Of a stretch of 64,000 nucleotides of DNA, positions 1 through 12,545 are shown one piece after another. Both the position numbers and the translations under genes were made by a program. This stretch comes from Anaeramoeba flamelloides (lineage: Eukaryota; Metamonada; Anaeramoebidae), in NCBI GenBank assembly GCA_027625915.1, contig JANTQA010000036.1, positions 7,647,001 to 7,711,000 of the forward strand, given 5' to 3'. Every line of letters starts with the position of its first letter. Position 1 is the stretch's first letter. The notes beneath the pieces are model-generated. The model was given only the letters and a program-made list of their open reading frames with translations, did no database searches and was not told the origin of the DNA.

Positions 1-143
1 TGAAATGAAAAAAAAAACTAAATGATGAAAAAATGATTTTCATATTTTACAAAAATAAAAATTATCTCCAATTTCAATGAAATTGTATTATTGTGATTGT
101 TTGGAATGTTTTAGCTATGTGGAAAATTTTGAATTTTAGTTTA
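1..143. mobile_element. MITE family A, partial copy (right end)
   Basis: This stretch matches the last 140 bases of the repeat copies at 4309-4847 and 13377-13925, including the shared AAAATTTTGAATTTTAGTTTA-like end. The left part lies outside the window. No coding content. Confidence 0.65.
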
Positions 144-1544
144 GGTTAAATTTTAAAATGAGTTTTTTTTTCTCCAGCCATATACCAAGATATAATATTT
201 TCTTTGGAATTAAAGATTTTTTCGTTTTATCATTATTAGGATTCATCCCAAAGTCTCGTATTATTATATATATATATATATATATATATTTGTAATTGAA
301 AATTGATTTCTATCAATGATCCTTTCATAAGTCAAATCAGATCATCTGCAAACATCTGAACATGTAATGCCAGTAATTTGATTCTTTCTTAGAGAAAATG
401 AGTAATAAATCAAAATAATAAAGGAGATGATGGATCTCCCTGATAGACACCAATTCCTTCTTTTAATTAATATGCAATAAAATATTTTCCGATAATTTCA
501 TTTTTTTATAATTTTTTTTAATTGAATAGTAAATAAGTGAATGGGGTCAAAAATATTTTTTATATCTATTGTAAAGATATAAATAAACTAAATTTCATAA
601 TAAATGTACTGATTTTTTTACTTGTTTTTTTGTGTTTTTTTATTTTATTTTATATTGAGATGAAAAACAAATATTGTTAATATATAAAACTAAAAACATA
701 AAATCTTAATTTTTTTATTATTATAGATAACTGAAATTTATAAAAATATTTATTTTCAAAATTTGATTTTTAAATGGCCAATTAATTTTGAAATATAGTT
801 TACTTTCTTTTTTAAATTTATTTTTTATTTTCTGATATTCATTCAATAAGTTTAAAACTGCAATTCTGGTATCTATTTTTTTTTTTTTTTTAATCCGAAT
901 TGGTTTTTTGAAACTAAGTCCCAGGAATATTCAATTCCTTCATATAGCGATTAAAATCTATATTTTTTCTCCATTCATTCAAATTCTGGAAAAGCTAACG
1001 GCACAGTGGAAAAAAGTAATTTATACTCTTCAAAAATAAATATTTAAAATAAATAAATACCTTACAATTCAAAATGATAAACCACAAAAGTTTATGCCGT
1101 CATAAATTCAATTAATGATTATTAAAAGTGAAATATTTTAAAATATGTTAATAAAATAATAAATTTAATTATAAAAAAATAAAATTAAAGATAATAAAAC
1201 CAAAAAGAATTTTTTTTTAGGAATTTTTAAATTTATTATTTGTTTATTATATGTTTTTAGATTCCAAATCTTGAAAATATAATAATTTGTGATGAATTAA
1301 ATATCAAATGAATTCTAAACAATCCTATTAAAGATGAATAATTCATAAACACATATTTAATTCTGTATTTTAATTTGTAATTTCCAAAAAGAAAAAAACA
1401 ATAAACCAAAATTAAAAAAAAAAAAAAAAAATGTTTTTTTTTCTAATTACCATAAACCGAAAGTTTTGGAAAAAAAGAAAAAAACGAAATAAAAAGATCA
1501 AAGATAAAAGATAAAAATGTGGGTAAAAGTCAAAATTAAAAATT
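144..1544. other. Non-coding AT-rich gap
   Basis: No gene is visible. It holds a TA microsatellite at about 264-290, a tract at about 710-790 that resembles 44600-44690 in the same orientation, and a decayed arm of the palindromic module (CAAATTCTGGAAAAGCTAACGG) at about 978-1001. The rest is low-complexity A/T. Confidence 0.6.
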
Positions 1545-1794
1545 AAGGTTGCTGGTGTTTGGATTCTAAATGGGAAAACATTTTTCACATCATTTTTTTT
1601 TTTTTTAATAAAATTTGAGTTTTTAAAATGAAATTGGTTGATATCTTTTTATTTACTTGTCAGATTTTTTTTGGTTGTTTGTATTGATCTGTCTGAAGTT
1701 AGCTAGGCATTCTAAAGTCAAGCCAGATTTCAAAATTTCAAAAAAAAAAGATGATCAGCCGAAAGTTTATCCCATTTAAACCACAAATACCAAC
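1545..1794. mobile_element. MITE family R3 (CTGGTATTTGAAT-type ends), degenerate
   Basis: The left end, CTGGTGTTTGGATT followed by TTTTTCAC and TCATTTT, matches the ends of clearer copies at 16239-16405 and 63351-63512. The right end, reading inward, is GTTGGTATTTGTGG. It sits only a few bases beyond the stop codon of the neighbouring LIN9-like gene. No coding content. Confidence 0.5.
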
Positions 1795-1797
1795 AAA

Positions 1798-2517
1798 TTA
1801 TTTTTCGTCTACTGGTTCTTTTTCTTTTGAAGAAGACTGGCTATTTTGTTCTTGTCTTATTAAAATGTCCAGCGAATTCATCAATTGGCTATAATTATGA
1901 TCATTTTCAAATTTGGAGCTAATTTTCCTTTGCTTGCCAGACATGGACATAATTTTTGTATCTTTTACGAATTTGTTCGACATGTTGCTGTCTTCAAAAC
2001 TAACAAGATAAGAGATTTTGTTGTTCACAATCCTGTGCTTTTTGACAACCCCAGGATAGATTTCCCCTTGTAAGTTTACAACAACATACGATCCGTTTGG
2101 GATCAACAAATGCTCGCCATTTTTTGTTGTTGCTAACTTTCGAAATAATTTGCGATAGATGTTCAATTTTCTGTGCTCCTCAGAAATGAAATTGCTCGAG
2201 AAGCGCCGTGGCTTGCCAAGACCCGTTCTTAATTTGGACCATTCAAATCGACTCAAGGCTAAACCGTTCGGGAATTTGTTCTGCTTTTTAAGATATGTTT
2301 TGAAATCATTTTTTGCAAAATAAATGGCATCAACATCAGAATAAAACCATTCAAAGACACAATATTTCCGAACAGGCCTCGACAAGGAATACTTTAACCG
2401 ATCAAATAAAAAATAGTTGATTGGCTTTTGTAGCTGGAATTTGAAGGAATCAATGCGATGAGTTTTTCGGCTTGATCTGCTTTTATTTTGGAATTCATTT
2501 CTTATTTTGTGAGTCAT
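1798..2517 (-). CDS. LIN9: LIN9-like protein (DIRP domain), MuvB/DREAM subunit homologue
   Basis: A 239-residue protein; the ATG at 2517 is the first in the frame. LIN9/Mip130/ALY proteins are core subunits of the MuvB complex, which controls cell-cycle genes in the nucleus. The DIRP signature is clear: VRKYCVFEWFYSDVD (about residues 48-63), LSRFEWSKLR and GKPRRFSSNFISEEHRKL up to about residue 116. A Tudor-like segment follows (GSYVVVNLQGEIYPGVV, then ISYLVSFED). The N terminus is basic. At 239 residues it is less than half of animal LIN9 (about 540); the C-terminal region that in animals contacts LIN52 and B-MYB is absent or unrecognisable. The stop is TAA, with a repeat beginning just past it, so a shortened 3' end is possible. 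Additional upstream or downstream exons cannot be excluded. The family assignment is firm; full length is uncertain. Confidence 0.85.
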   Translation of the reverse strand: MTHKIRNEFQNKSRSSRKTHRIDSFKFQLQKPINYFLFDRLKYSLSRPVRKYCVFEWFYSDVDAIYFAKNDFKTYLKKQNKFPNGLALSRFEWSKLRTGLGKPRRFSSNFISEEHRKLNIYRKLFRKLATTKNGEHLLIPNGSYVVVNLQGEIYPGVVKKHRIVNNKISYLVSFEDSNMSNKFVKDTKIMSMSGKQRKISSKFENDHNYSQLMNSLDILIRQEQNSQSSSKEKEPVDEK

Positions 2518-2842
2518 CAATATTATTCTGAGATTAGAATATTTGGTTTTGTTCTGACGTTTTCAAGATTGAGTTACAAACAGAATTTTGAAAAAAAGTA
2601 AAAAAAATAAAATCTTTTTGGTTTGTTTTACTTTTCTGTTCGTGGAAAAAACTTTTATAATTTTTTTTTTGTTTAAATTTTTAACGTAAAGTAGAAAGCT
2701 ATGAAGGTATTTTTGAGATTTTTCAGTTCTGAGTGTTAAACGTACATAGCTTTTGTAAGTTTTCGAAAAAGTTATTTGTTTGGAAATTAAATTCAATTAA
2801 TCTTGAAAAATTTGACTTTGTTTTTTACATTGGTGAATATTT
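2518..2842. other. Upstream region of the LIN9-like gene
   Basis: About 325 bases between the LIN9-like start codon and the left end of a foldback element. T-rich on the plus strand. No convincing exon or recognised promoter motif. Confidence 0.4.
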
Positions 2843-4874
2843 TTAAGGTTTACCATCCCTGAAATTTGAAAAAAGATTATCTTTCGTACGGTGTAGTTAC
2901 TTGTTAATTTAGTTCTTGTCTGATCGATTTTAAGCTTGGTATGAGTTTTTAATCGTGTTCCAAAATGGAAATTTTTGACGATTTATTTTTTTTTATTTCC
3001 GAAATCTGAATTGAAGGGTGTAAGATTAATTGGCTGGAACTTAAGATATAAAAATAAATGTAATTTGTGAGTTTTTAATTGAAACTTTTGATTTGTGTTT
3101 GGTTTTTTTAGGATCTTTTTTTATCTTACTGTTTGTTATTTTGTTTAATTGAATAAAAAGTTAACCATTGTGAAAAAAATTTGGGTCATTAAAAAAATTG
3201 GGTCAGTCAATAATTTGTTTTCGTTTTTTAAATAATAAATATTAGCAAAATGATTTTTGATCCAAGTAAAATTTTATGAACAAATCTTACACTTAATAAA
3301 AACCAAAGTCATTATCAATAATAATTTTCAGGAGTAAAATTATCTTGTTGCATTTTAACCTTTTAGAAATACTGTGTGACTCTAAAAAACAAAAATTTAT
3401 TTTTAATGTAAACTTTACTAAAAATGTTGATTTTTTTTTTAGATTACATTCCAAGATCAAGTTAATCATTGTTTGGGAAGACCAAAAATTAATAACCGTT
3501 TTAAATTAAGGTTTGTCTATGGTGATTTTTAGAATTTAAATGGTTTCTGAAATCTTGATATTTCGTTATTTTGAAGTTTTGATTATAAACATTAGTGGAA
3601 AACAATCTCTTTTGAAAAAAAAAGCTTTTTTGGAAGATTTTATTATTAAATTGGGTTTAAAAGGATATTTAAGATTAACCGTGATAAATTTGTGTTCATT
3701 AACAATGATAATTATCTTATTGAATTAATAGATTTTAATATTTCCTATTAAATAGTTCTCTTATTTTTAGTAAAGTTGACAATTAAAAATAAAGTTTTAT
3801 ATTTTATGAGTTCCACAGTAATTCCAAAAGGTTAAAATGCAACATTTTAATTTTACTTCTGAAAATTATTATTGATAGTGACTTTGGTTTTTATTAAATG
3901 TAAGATTTGTTCATAAATTTTTACTTTGATCGAAATTCATTTAACTAATATTTACTATTTCAAAAACGAAAACAAATTTTTAACTGACCCAATTTTTTTT
4001 AATGACCCAAATTTTTTTCACAATGGTTAACTTTTTATTCAATTAAACAAAATAAAAAACAGTAAGATAAAAAAAGATCCTAAAAAAACCAAACAAAATC
4101 AAAATTTTCTTAACCACCCAAGAAAATACATTTTTTAACTTAAACAGATAACAATAATCTTCCAGTCTTCAATTAGGATTTCGGAAATAAAAAATAACTA
4201 AAATCACAAAAATTGCCATTTTGGGCCAATATTAAAAACTCATACCAATCTTAAAATCGATCAGATAAGAACCAAATTAACAAGTAATTAGACCCTACAC
4301 AAGATAATCTAAACCCCAATTCAAAATTTTTAACACACCAAAATTCAATTTGTGAAGAAAAAAACTTATTTAATCAATTCAAGAAGATTTACCAAATTAG
4401 AACTATTCACTAATTGAAATGTTAACACTTCTTCATAAATTACAATACTCCTAAAACAATAAATAAATAATTATCAATACAAATAAATGAAGGGTGTGTC
4501 AAAAATTTTGGAGAGAGCAAAACAAAAAAATACATTAGTAAATATGTTGCAGTTCTATTAGGATTATTGATCGATCAAAGGTTAGATACTACCAACTAAT
4601 TTTATTTGAGTTCTTCTATTTTGAACATCTTGACTTTAACCATAATATCAATTGCTCAAAAAATTTTTGATCCAACGAAACAAATTACGTAATTCAAACA
4701 ATGAAATCAAAACAAAAAACTAAAAAGATGAAAAAATGATTTTCAGATTTTAGAAAAATCAAAATTATCTCCAATTTCAATGAAATTGTATTATTGTGAT
4801 TGTTTGGAACGTTTTAGCTGTGTGGAAAATTTTGAATTTTAGTTTATTTTCAAATTTCAGGGATTGTAAAAATT
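2843..4874. mobile_element. Foldback element FB1, copy a, carrying a nested MITE
   Basis: Two long imperfect inverted arms: about 2843-3430 and about 3765-4308 resumed at 4848-4874. The outer end, CTGAAATTTGAAAAAAGAT, is split on the right side by the MITE at 4309-4847; joining 4308 to 4848 restores the reverse complement of the left end. The roughly 335-base loop has no recognisable gene. Related copies lie at 7674-8230 and 16765-17640. Probably a non-autonomous DNA transposon. Confidence 0.75.
4309..4847. mobile_element. MITE family A, full copy nested in FB1
   Basis: About 540 bases with imperfect terminal inverted repeats: TAAACCCCAATTCAAAATTTT on the left, AAAATTTTGAATTTTAGTTTA on the right. 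It matches 13377-13925 along its whole length and 1-143 at the right end. No coding content. Confidence 0.75.
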
Positions 4875-7673
4875 AATTTACAAGGTAACTCTTATTTATT
4901 TTTTATTTCCAAAGGTAATAGAGTAATTATTTACACAAGTATACAATTAAACTCAATATATAATTTCATTTACATGCCTTAGAGAGATTGAGTTATCATT
5001 TTTAAAATAAAGTTCATTTTTCCTGATGAAATTTTTAACCAAAAATCTGATCCTTTTTTGTTGGATTTTTGGATTTAATTAGAAAAACAAAATCGGCAAC
5101 ACCTTTCAATTGAAGAGGAAATCTCACTTGAGTAATTTATGAAGGTCTATATGAATAAAAAACATTGAAACTTTAATCTTGTTAAAAATAATTAAAAATA
5201 AAATCAAATATTGAATCGTTGAAGATCTTAAAAAAAATGATCTTTAATTTTATTCATAAATATAGATAAAATTTCTTGAAATTTAAAATATTAGGCATTA
5301 TTCCTTTTCAAATACTCAGATTATAAACAAGGGACTTCTAGTAATCCAATAGATTATTTGATAATAATATCTATTAGTTTTTAATTATCAGATTTCTTTA
5401 TTTAAATTATTTTTTTTTATTTGAAAATCTTTAAAACAATTGAGAAATAATTGTAACTCCTATTTATACATAATAATTTAATAAAGCTTTGAAATTTAAG
5501 GGATTATTCAATATTCTTTTTCAAATGTTCAGAGTTTATAATTAAGTAACAATTATTTATATAAAAAAAGTTTCTTGGGGATATCTATTATTATTTATTA
5601 TTATTAGAATTATTAATTTGAATTGGTTTAATTTGTTTTAAAATCTTTGAACAAATGAGAAATAATTGTAAATGCTATTGATATATTGATATAATCTTTG
5701 GGTTGTTAATAATCTAGTGAAAGAACTAAGATTGAGTTATTAATTATTGATTATAAATGATCAAATTATAAAATATTTCTTTAGATTATAAGTTGAATTC
5801 TTCAGGTTTTAAAAAAATTTATTTTGGGAGAATTTTTAATTTGATTATTTTATTTTTTTCTCAGATTTTCTTATTAAATAAAAAGAAGAAATTGATGTGA
5901 ACTATTCTTTGAAACAAAGAATTATATTTTTTCAAAGTTTAAGATAATTATTGATTTTTTTTTGAAATTAAGTAGATTTTGATAAACTGAGTTATATACA
6001 ACAACATACTAGTTTTATTTATAATTGGTTTTTTGGTACACACCTTTGAAAATAATAAGATGATATTTTTTTCCATTTTTCCCAAGGTAGAATCTTATTA
6101 TATTAGGAAGAAGATTTATAAAAAAAAAAGATCAAGTGGCTAATAGCTAATATAATGTGACACGGAAACACAAAAGGTATGAGTGACTTGAAAATAAAAA
6201 CAAAAAAGAAAATCTTTAAAAATGGACAAAGGGTCATAGCTAATATAATCAAAAAAGGAAGAAATTATAAAAACTTAAGAACTATAACAAAGTGAACTTT
6301 CATGATCAATTGTCAAATTATTAAATCAACTAAATGTATCATGTCTGTGATTTTGGGGGTTCAAAATTAAATGAGAGCATTGGTTTTTTTTTAGATTTTT
6401 TACCAATTACTTCTTATAAACCCTTTTTAAATATCTTTTTTTTTCTTTTTCTTTTTTCCTTTCTTTGAAATTATTTTTGTTTAGTTTTTAAACAAAAAAA
6501 TCTTGCGTATGTCTTCCCTTGAACAATCGTGAAATTTATGATTTTACGATGAAAATACCTTTTAGGAAAATTAAGTAAAAAGATAATCGGAATCTAATTG
6601 ACTCTTCTTCATTCAAAAAAATAATAAGATTTCTTTCATTTTTCAAAGAAAATAATTTTTTCTTAAATAATTCAGAAATATGTTGGATTTTGAAATTTTT
6701 CAAAATGAAAAAATATACCAAATACTTTTGAAAATAATGATTAATTTCTGAAAATAACATTAATAGTAAGTTCTGCTTTTGTAGTTATTATATTTTTACT
6801 TTATTTTTCAATTTCAAGCTGTAGTATTTTTTTTTTTGAAATTTACTATTAATTATACTTGAAGATATCTTTTTATTTTACTAGTCACTTAGCGCATCTT
6901 GTATTAAAGAATTACTTAAGTTGAAATTTAAAGAATCACAAAAGAGAGGATGGTTTTGGAAATCCTGTTTTAATTGTGTTTGAAATTTCGATGGGTATTA
7001 ATCTTGTATGTATTGTTTTTTTTTTTTCAATTTCATGATACAGTGATCAAAATAATGTGTGCCAAATTACTAGAATCTGTGTTTCATCATATAGTCCATG
7101 ATTTTTTTTCTTCCTGTTCCAAGATAACACCCAATTAACTACCCAATAGTTACCTAAATTCAAATCAATTTTGAAGGTAAAAATCTGTATATTTTCCATA
7201 AAATTTAAATTAGGGATTGGATTTGTTTAAAATTTTTTGTAATATTTTCTCATTTTTTTGAAATTTTTTAATTTATTTTCTTCTTATATTTTGAGAAAAT
7301 TAAAAATTCTAAATTGAATTTTCTGTTATGTTCTTAATTATTGTTTATGAAATTTTGTTTTTTTGATGATAAAAATTTTATGAAAAATTTACTCGATTTT
7401 TTGAGAGAAATTTTCCAATTTGATCCTTCTTTTTTGAGGATTTCTTTCTAAATAATACAACTTGAAGAAACCAATACCATATTTAATTAGGCTTTATTAT
7501 CGGTTTCTTTTTCGGGTGATTTATAGGTCTTCATTAACAAAAAAATTCGCTTTTTATTTTGAAACACGGATTAAACTTTTTTGCGCCCTTTATTTTAACA
7601 ATCGATAAATATAATTTTTTTGAAATTACTTTAAATTTAACAAAATTCTTTTTTCTTTACCTTTTAAGGACAA
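4875..7673. other. Non-coding gap with diverged repeats
   Basis: No gene is supported. About 5140-5480 and 5480-5710 are tandem, diverged units that also resemble 39050-39360 (shared features: TTATTCCTTTTCAAATACTCAGA, and TTTGAAAATCTTTAAAACAATTGAGAAATAAT). About 7240-7600 resembles, in reverse orientation, 63690-64000. The remainder is A/T-rich with short spurious reading frames. Confidence 0.5.
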
Positions 7674-8230
7674 TAATCACTGAAATTTGAAAAAAAGATT
7701 ATCTTGTGTCTGTTGTGGCAACTTGTTGTTCTGGTTCTTAGATAATCGATTTATGACTTAGTATTGGATTATAGATTTGATTCAAAAATACAATTTTTGG
7801 CAGTTTATTTTTTTTTTTATCAGAAATCTGAATTTATGAGTCTAAGGCTACTATACTGGAAGATATTTGATATTGATTTTTGAGTTATTAGGTTGTCATT
7901 TGAAATATTTAAAATCTCTTTTGATCAATTAATTAAACAAAAAAAAAAAAAATTTTTGTAAAGCTCCAAATTAAACAAAAACTAATTTAAAATTACAATA
8001 GATAACTCAAAAATCAATTTTTTCCACTTAACCTTCCAACATATTAGTCGTACTCTCATAAATTCAGATTTCAGATAAAAAAAACATTAAATTGCCAAAA
8101 ATTGCCTTTTTGAATCAAATCTATAATCCAGACTAAGTCATATATCGATTATCAAAGAACCAAAATAATAAGTTACCACATCAAATACAAGATGATCTTT
8201 TTTTCAAATTTCAGGTAGTGTAAACCTTAA
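7674..8230. mobile_element. Foldback element FB1, copy b
   Basis: A compact 557-base foldback: arms of about 270 bases each side of an A-rich centre near 7935-7975. The ends read TTAAGG...CTGAAATTTGAAAAAAAGAT and its reverse complement. The arm sequence is homologous to copy a (CAGAAATCTGAATT, CGATTTATGACTTAGTATTGG and similar). No coding content. Confidence 0.75.
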
Positions 8231-9297
8231 GTTCACATAAAAGTGAGTACAAATAAGGGTGTATAAAAAAATCCAATTAGCAATAAAATCTAGAATAGAA
8301 ATTAAGATCGATCTTGGAAATCTATTTTCATTTATAAAAGAATGAAGTATGAAAATTTTTTTCAATTAACTGTTATCACTAAAATTGATATAGAAAAAAT
8401 TTGATTGTTCATAACAAATTTCCTTATTGAATATCAACTAATTTTACAAACTTTCTATAACGTTTAAAGTATTTAAATTCTTGTTACATTAAAACTGAGT
8501 AAAAAACATTTGAAAAATGTACTGAAAAATTTTACATTTATTGAACTTTTTGAAAAAAAACCAAGTTCATTCTAAAATTCATTAGAAACGATATTTACCA
8601 GGATTTAATTAATTTCGTTAATTGGTGTCTGTAAGATAAAGTGTTAATTATTCTAATTTGATTTTAACAGTATTCCATTACAGAAAAAAATCCCAGATAA
8701 TAAGGAAGTTCTAATCTCTTTATTAAATTGTTAATCTTTGAAAAAGTGTTCAGTTATTGATGAATAATTTCTTTTATTTAGTAAATAAAACTCTAAATAT
8801 TATAAATATATACTTTTTTATATGGTTTTTAATTAAATTACCATTGTACAAAACAGAATTTATTTAATCAAAAAACAAGAATAAAAAATATCATTGTGTA
8901 AAATTCGTGTAAATGTTTATAAAAATTGGATGTTTTTCAAAAAAAGAAGATCTACTTATTCTATCCAACTATTACTTGAGTATTTTTTATATTTCTCATT
9001 TTAAAAAACTTTAGGTTGGTTTATTACTTGGTTCATGTAAAATTTTGTTAGTTTATAAAATAGATTTTTTATAATAATAGAAATTATTTGATATTTTCCA
9101 GATATAAAGTATTAATAATGGTGTATGGATAAAATGTTGAAAATAATTTTATTTAAAGTCAGAAAATGTTATAAGTAAGGTTGGTAAATTGTTTATTTGG
9201 TAATTGTAAATTTTCCAAGTTCATTGTAAGACGAATAAAAATGATTGTCCATAAGGGGTTAGTTAGGTGATGGATAAATAATGTACTCTGATTAAAA
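8231..9297. other. Non-coding gap
   Basis: No gene is supported. About 8690-9070 resembles 44170-44420 in the same orientation (both hold TTTAATCAAAAAACAAGAATAA followed by a tract ending GATCTACTTA). The rest is unremarkable A/T-rich sequence. Confidence 0.4.
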
Positions 9298-9856
9298 TAA
9301 ACTCCATTTCACTCAAAGGGGCCCACACAAAAATGAAAAAGTCACTTTATTTTTAAGAATCAACCAAACTTAGATTGTTTAGAAATACGAGAAATAATAA
9401 ACTTCTTATAAGAGCCCATAATTATAAAAAAAACCCCTGAACGAACCATAAGTTTCAAAAAAAAAAAATGTTAAAAAATTTTTTGGGATTCATTCATTGG
9501 AACGTCTCGTGCAAAATTCTCAATTTCTTAAGGAAATTAAAATCGTTGATAATAAGATATTTTATTGTAAATATATGAATTTTAAAAGAACATTCAAAGC
9601 TTAACTTTTATTAATGTTTATTTCGTTTTTCAAACATTTTTTTTTTCCTAGTTAATTTTTAAAAAAAAAAATGTAAATAAAAAAAAAAAAAAAGCAAAAA
9701 GCAAAAAACAAAAAAAACAATATTTTACAAAATGAAAAAAAAATGATTTTGATCTAAAAATTGAAAATTTTAGTTTGATAAGAGTAATGAATTAAACTCA
9801 ATGAATGTCTTTCATTTCTTCAAAAAAACTGTGTCCCTTTGACTGAAAAAGAGTTT
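9298..9856. mobile_element. MITE family R2 (GGGCCCA ends), copy a
   Basis: About 560 bases. Terminal inverted repeats of about 27 bases: AAACTCCATTTCACTCAAAG then GGGCCCA on the left, and CCCTTTGACTGAAAAAGAGTTT on the right. Its full length is related to 58667-59213. It ends about 60 bases before a tRNA-Leu gene. No coding content. Confidence 0.75.
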
Positions 9857-9919
9857 AAGTAAAATAGTATTGAGTTAATTTAGAAATTTCAATAAAATAT
9901 TTTGGAACATTTTTCATCA

Positions 9920-9998
9920 GCTAACGTGGCCGAGTGGTTAAGGCGGCAGTTTAAGGGACTGTTTCTTCGGAGCGCAGGTTCGAATCCTGTCGTTAGCA
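9920..9998 (+). tRNA. tRNA-Leu (anticodon AAG)
   Basis: A full cloverleaf can be drawn: acceptor GCTAACG pairs with CGTTAGC, discriminator A; D arm GCC/GGC; anticodon stem GCAGT/ACTGT around loop TTAAGGG, which gives AAG; a long variable arm TTCTTCGGAGC typical of class II tRNAs; T arm CAGG-TTCGAAT-CCTG. The internal A-box-like (GTGGCCGAGTGG) and B-box (GGTTCGAATCC) promoter sequences are intact. There is no intron and no encoded CCA. An identical gene lies at 12894-12972. Confidence 0.95.
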
Positions 9999-9999
9999 A

Positions 10000-10007
10000 T
10001 TTTTTTT
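10000..10007 (+). terminator. Pol III terminator of tRNA-Leu copy 1
   Basis: A run of eight T residues starting two bases after the discriminator base, as expected for RNA polymerase III termination. Confidence 0.8.
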
Positions 10008-10265
10008 AAGTATCTTTGAAACTCAATAAACATTCTCAAATATCAATTACCTATTTTAACAATTAGTGTTGTCTTTTACCAATACTATTTGATTGAAAAA
10101 AAAAAAAATTTTTATTGTAAATTACGAAAAAAATACAAAAAAAAATTTTTTAAATAAAAAAAATCAAAAATAAAAAATTTAGAATTTTTTATAAATCTTG
10201 ATCCTTTCGATAATATTCATTTTCAAGAAAATAAAAAAATCAAAAATTAATATGACCTTAAATTC

Positions 10266-12119
10266 TTAACTTCAATTTTTCATTTTAAGAAATTTTTAAA
10301 AAGTGAACTTTATAATTTTATTCTTTTTTGCACAGAATTATTACATTCTTCAACTTTTCTGTTTTTATAGCATGTTAACTCTTTTTTTTTAAAAAAAAAT
10401 TATCTACTTCATACTCTAACCTACTCCACATTTAAAGGTTGACTCTTTATTTTATCATAATTGCGTTTTTTTATATATTCCTTAATACTCAAAAAAATCT
10501 TTACTTTTTAAAATTATAAAAATTGATTTGATCTTAAGTATACAATTTGGTGGTTACTTGGAAGTTCCATTGAAACAAGAAGAAAAAAAAAACACCAAAA
10601 ATATATTGAAACACGAATTACACTTGTTGGACAAGCATTATTTTGATCCATATCTTTGTTTTTATGATTGAAACCTAATTATAGTATCTTCAAAAAATAA
10701 ATGTAATTAAAAAATACCTGACAAGTTTTTTAATTATTAATATAAGGAAAATTATTTTGTAATAACTTACATTTTCAATCAAATTCTTTTTATAAATAAC
10801 CAAATTTTTTATAAATATATGAATAAACCTACCTAAAGTTCCTTAAAGTCAGATGTCTATAGAACACTCAAGTCATAGTTTAATAGCATAAGTAGATCTA
10901 CTTTTTTTGAAAAACAATCTAGTTTTTTCGAGTTTTTTCAGAGTTTGGAAAACGATGATTAGTATTGTGTTTTTTTAATTGAATCTACTCTTTGTTGCAA
11001 TAAAAATTGTACAATATTTACATTCAACTCTCCAAACACAAGCTTTTACAAATCAAGTTACTTTTCAAATTTTTAAATTCGTAAAGAATTTTAGATTATT
11101 AATTATTCTCTTGAGAAAAATTGATTTAGAAATTTATTTTAATTATTGAGATGGTGATTTGTTTTGAAAGCTGAATGAAAATTTTGATTTTTTTATTTTG
11201 CAATTAACAGTAGTTTTGAACAAGTGTAATTTAATTAATCATCATTAAGATAAGTGGGTTAGTTATACTTTAAAAAGTAGTTTTCGTTTTTTCTTATTTT
11301 GAAGGGGGGAGATTAATTTTCTCTTACATCTGGAATTTCTAAATTTTTATTTAGAAATTTGAATAAAGGTTCATAATTTTCTTGATCATTTACCAATGAT
11401 AAAATAAACAATGAGTCTTTATTTTGAATAATATCAAGAATATTATTCTTTAATTGCTTATTATTTTTATTAATTTGAATTAACTCCTTAATCCAAATTA
11501 TACGATTTTTTCATAGAATAGGATGAAATAAGTTACCATGGAAAATGATCAATATCTTCTATTATTTTCAGATTAGTATGATTTTTATATAAGTTGTAGA
11601 ATTTTGTTTTAATTTATTTTTATCATAAACATATGAATATCTGTTTAGATAGTTTGTGTAATTTTCTTAATTTTAAAATGGAAGTTGAACTTACCCCTTT
11701 TAAATATTTTTGTTGTTTGTTGATATTATTATTAAATATTATTTACCTTTTCATCCCCAACTATTTATAATTAACTTTTGTATAAAGTTTGTTAGATCTG
11801 CATTTAATAATTTTCTATTTTCTATTTTCCAATTGATATTTTCCTTCTTTTTACTTGGAAAATGTTAATTGTTGAGATATGTGATCAAAACCTAGTATTT
11901 CTAATTTTTTTTCGAGTTTATATCTTCTTTTGTAAATTGATATTCTGGATTGATCAAAAAAAATTTGATTCTTAAAAAAAAAGGATTTGAATATATAAAT
12001 AAAAGATATTAGACATCAATTTTGCTAATATTCACAATTAAAAATCTTGTCCAGGATTTTTTTCAAACACAAAAATTTTTTTCACTTCTTTAATTCTAAA
12101 AAAAAATAAAACAAAGTGG
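10266..12119. other. Non-coding gap
   Basis: No gene is supported. About 10780-10900 resembles the reverse complement of 44380-44490 (AATAAACCTACCTA region). A family-F end (GAATGAAAATTTTGAT ... GCAATTAACAGTA) lies at about 11170-11215. The rest is A/T-rich. Confidence 0.4.
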
Positions 12120-12545
12120 GTGATATGCTTAAATTTCGAAAATTTTTTGGAAAAAAAAGATTTTCAGGTGAAAATGGCGAAATAATGTCTGAAAACACAA
12201 TTGAAAGAGTTTCGTAATCCAGTTAAATCTACATATTGAGAATTTCTTTTGGAAAATTTTCCTCAAATTTCGATTATTTCTGACAATTTTTGCCTTGGTA
12301 AGTCCTGCTAAATTTTGTGTTTAATTTTTTAGAATTTCCATTTCAAATCAATAATTTCATATAAATACCTCTGGCTGTTCTAAATATTTGTTACAGTTAC
12401 TTTTATAAGTTTGGAATGTTGTGAGATTTTAATTTGTTCTAGAAAATCCCCAAAAGACATTTTTTAGCAATTCTTTTTCTTTCTCTTTTCATTGAAAAAG
12501 AAAGAAAAAAAGTGTTACATACAAAAATAAAGATGATTTAATATG
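12120..12545. repeat. Dispersed repeat R4, copy 1
   Basis: About 400 bases alignable in the same orientation with 17060-17465. Shared landmarks: TAGAATTTCCATTTCAA, CTGGCTGTTCTA against TGGGCTGTTCTA, and CATTGAAAAAGAAAGAAAAA. No coding content. Type of element unknown. Confidence 0.6.

Larger units (their letters stand above)
9891..10265. repeat. Duplicated segment with tRNA-Leu, copy 1
   Basis: Matches 12864-13270. The shared sequence begins at ATTTTGGAACATTTTTCATCA just upstream of the tRNA and continues about 250 bases downstream, with few differences in the first 100 bases and more further out. Confidence 0.8.

Noticed and set aside
3540-3728. A 62-codon frame in the FB1 loop
   Set aside because: Not preserved in the other FB1 copies and of no recognisable family.
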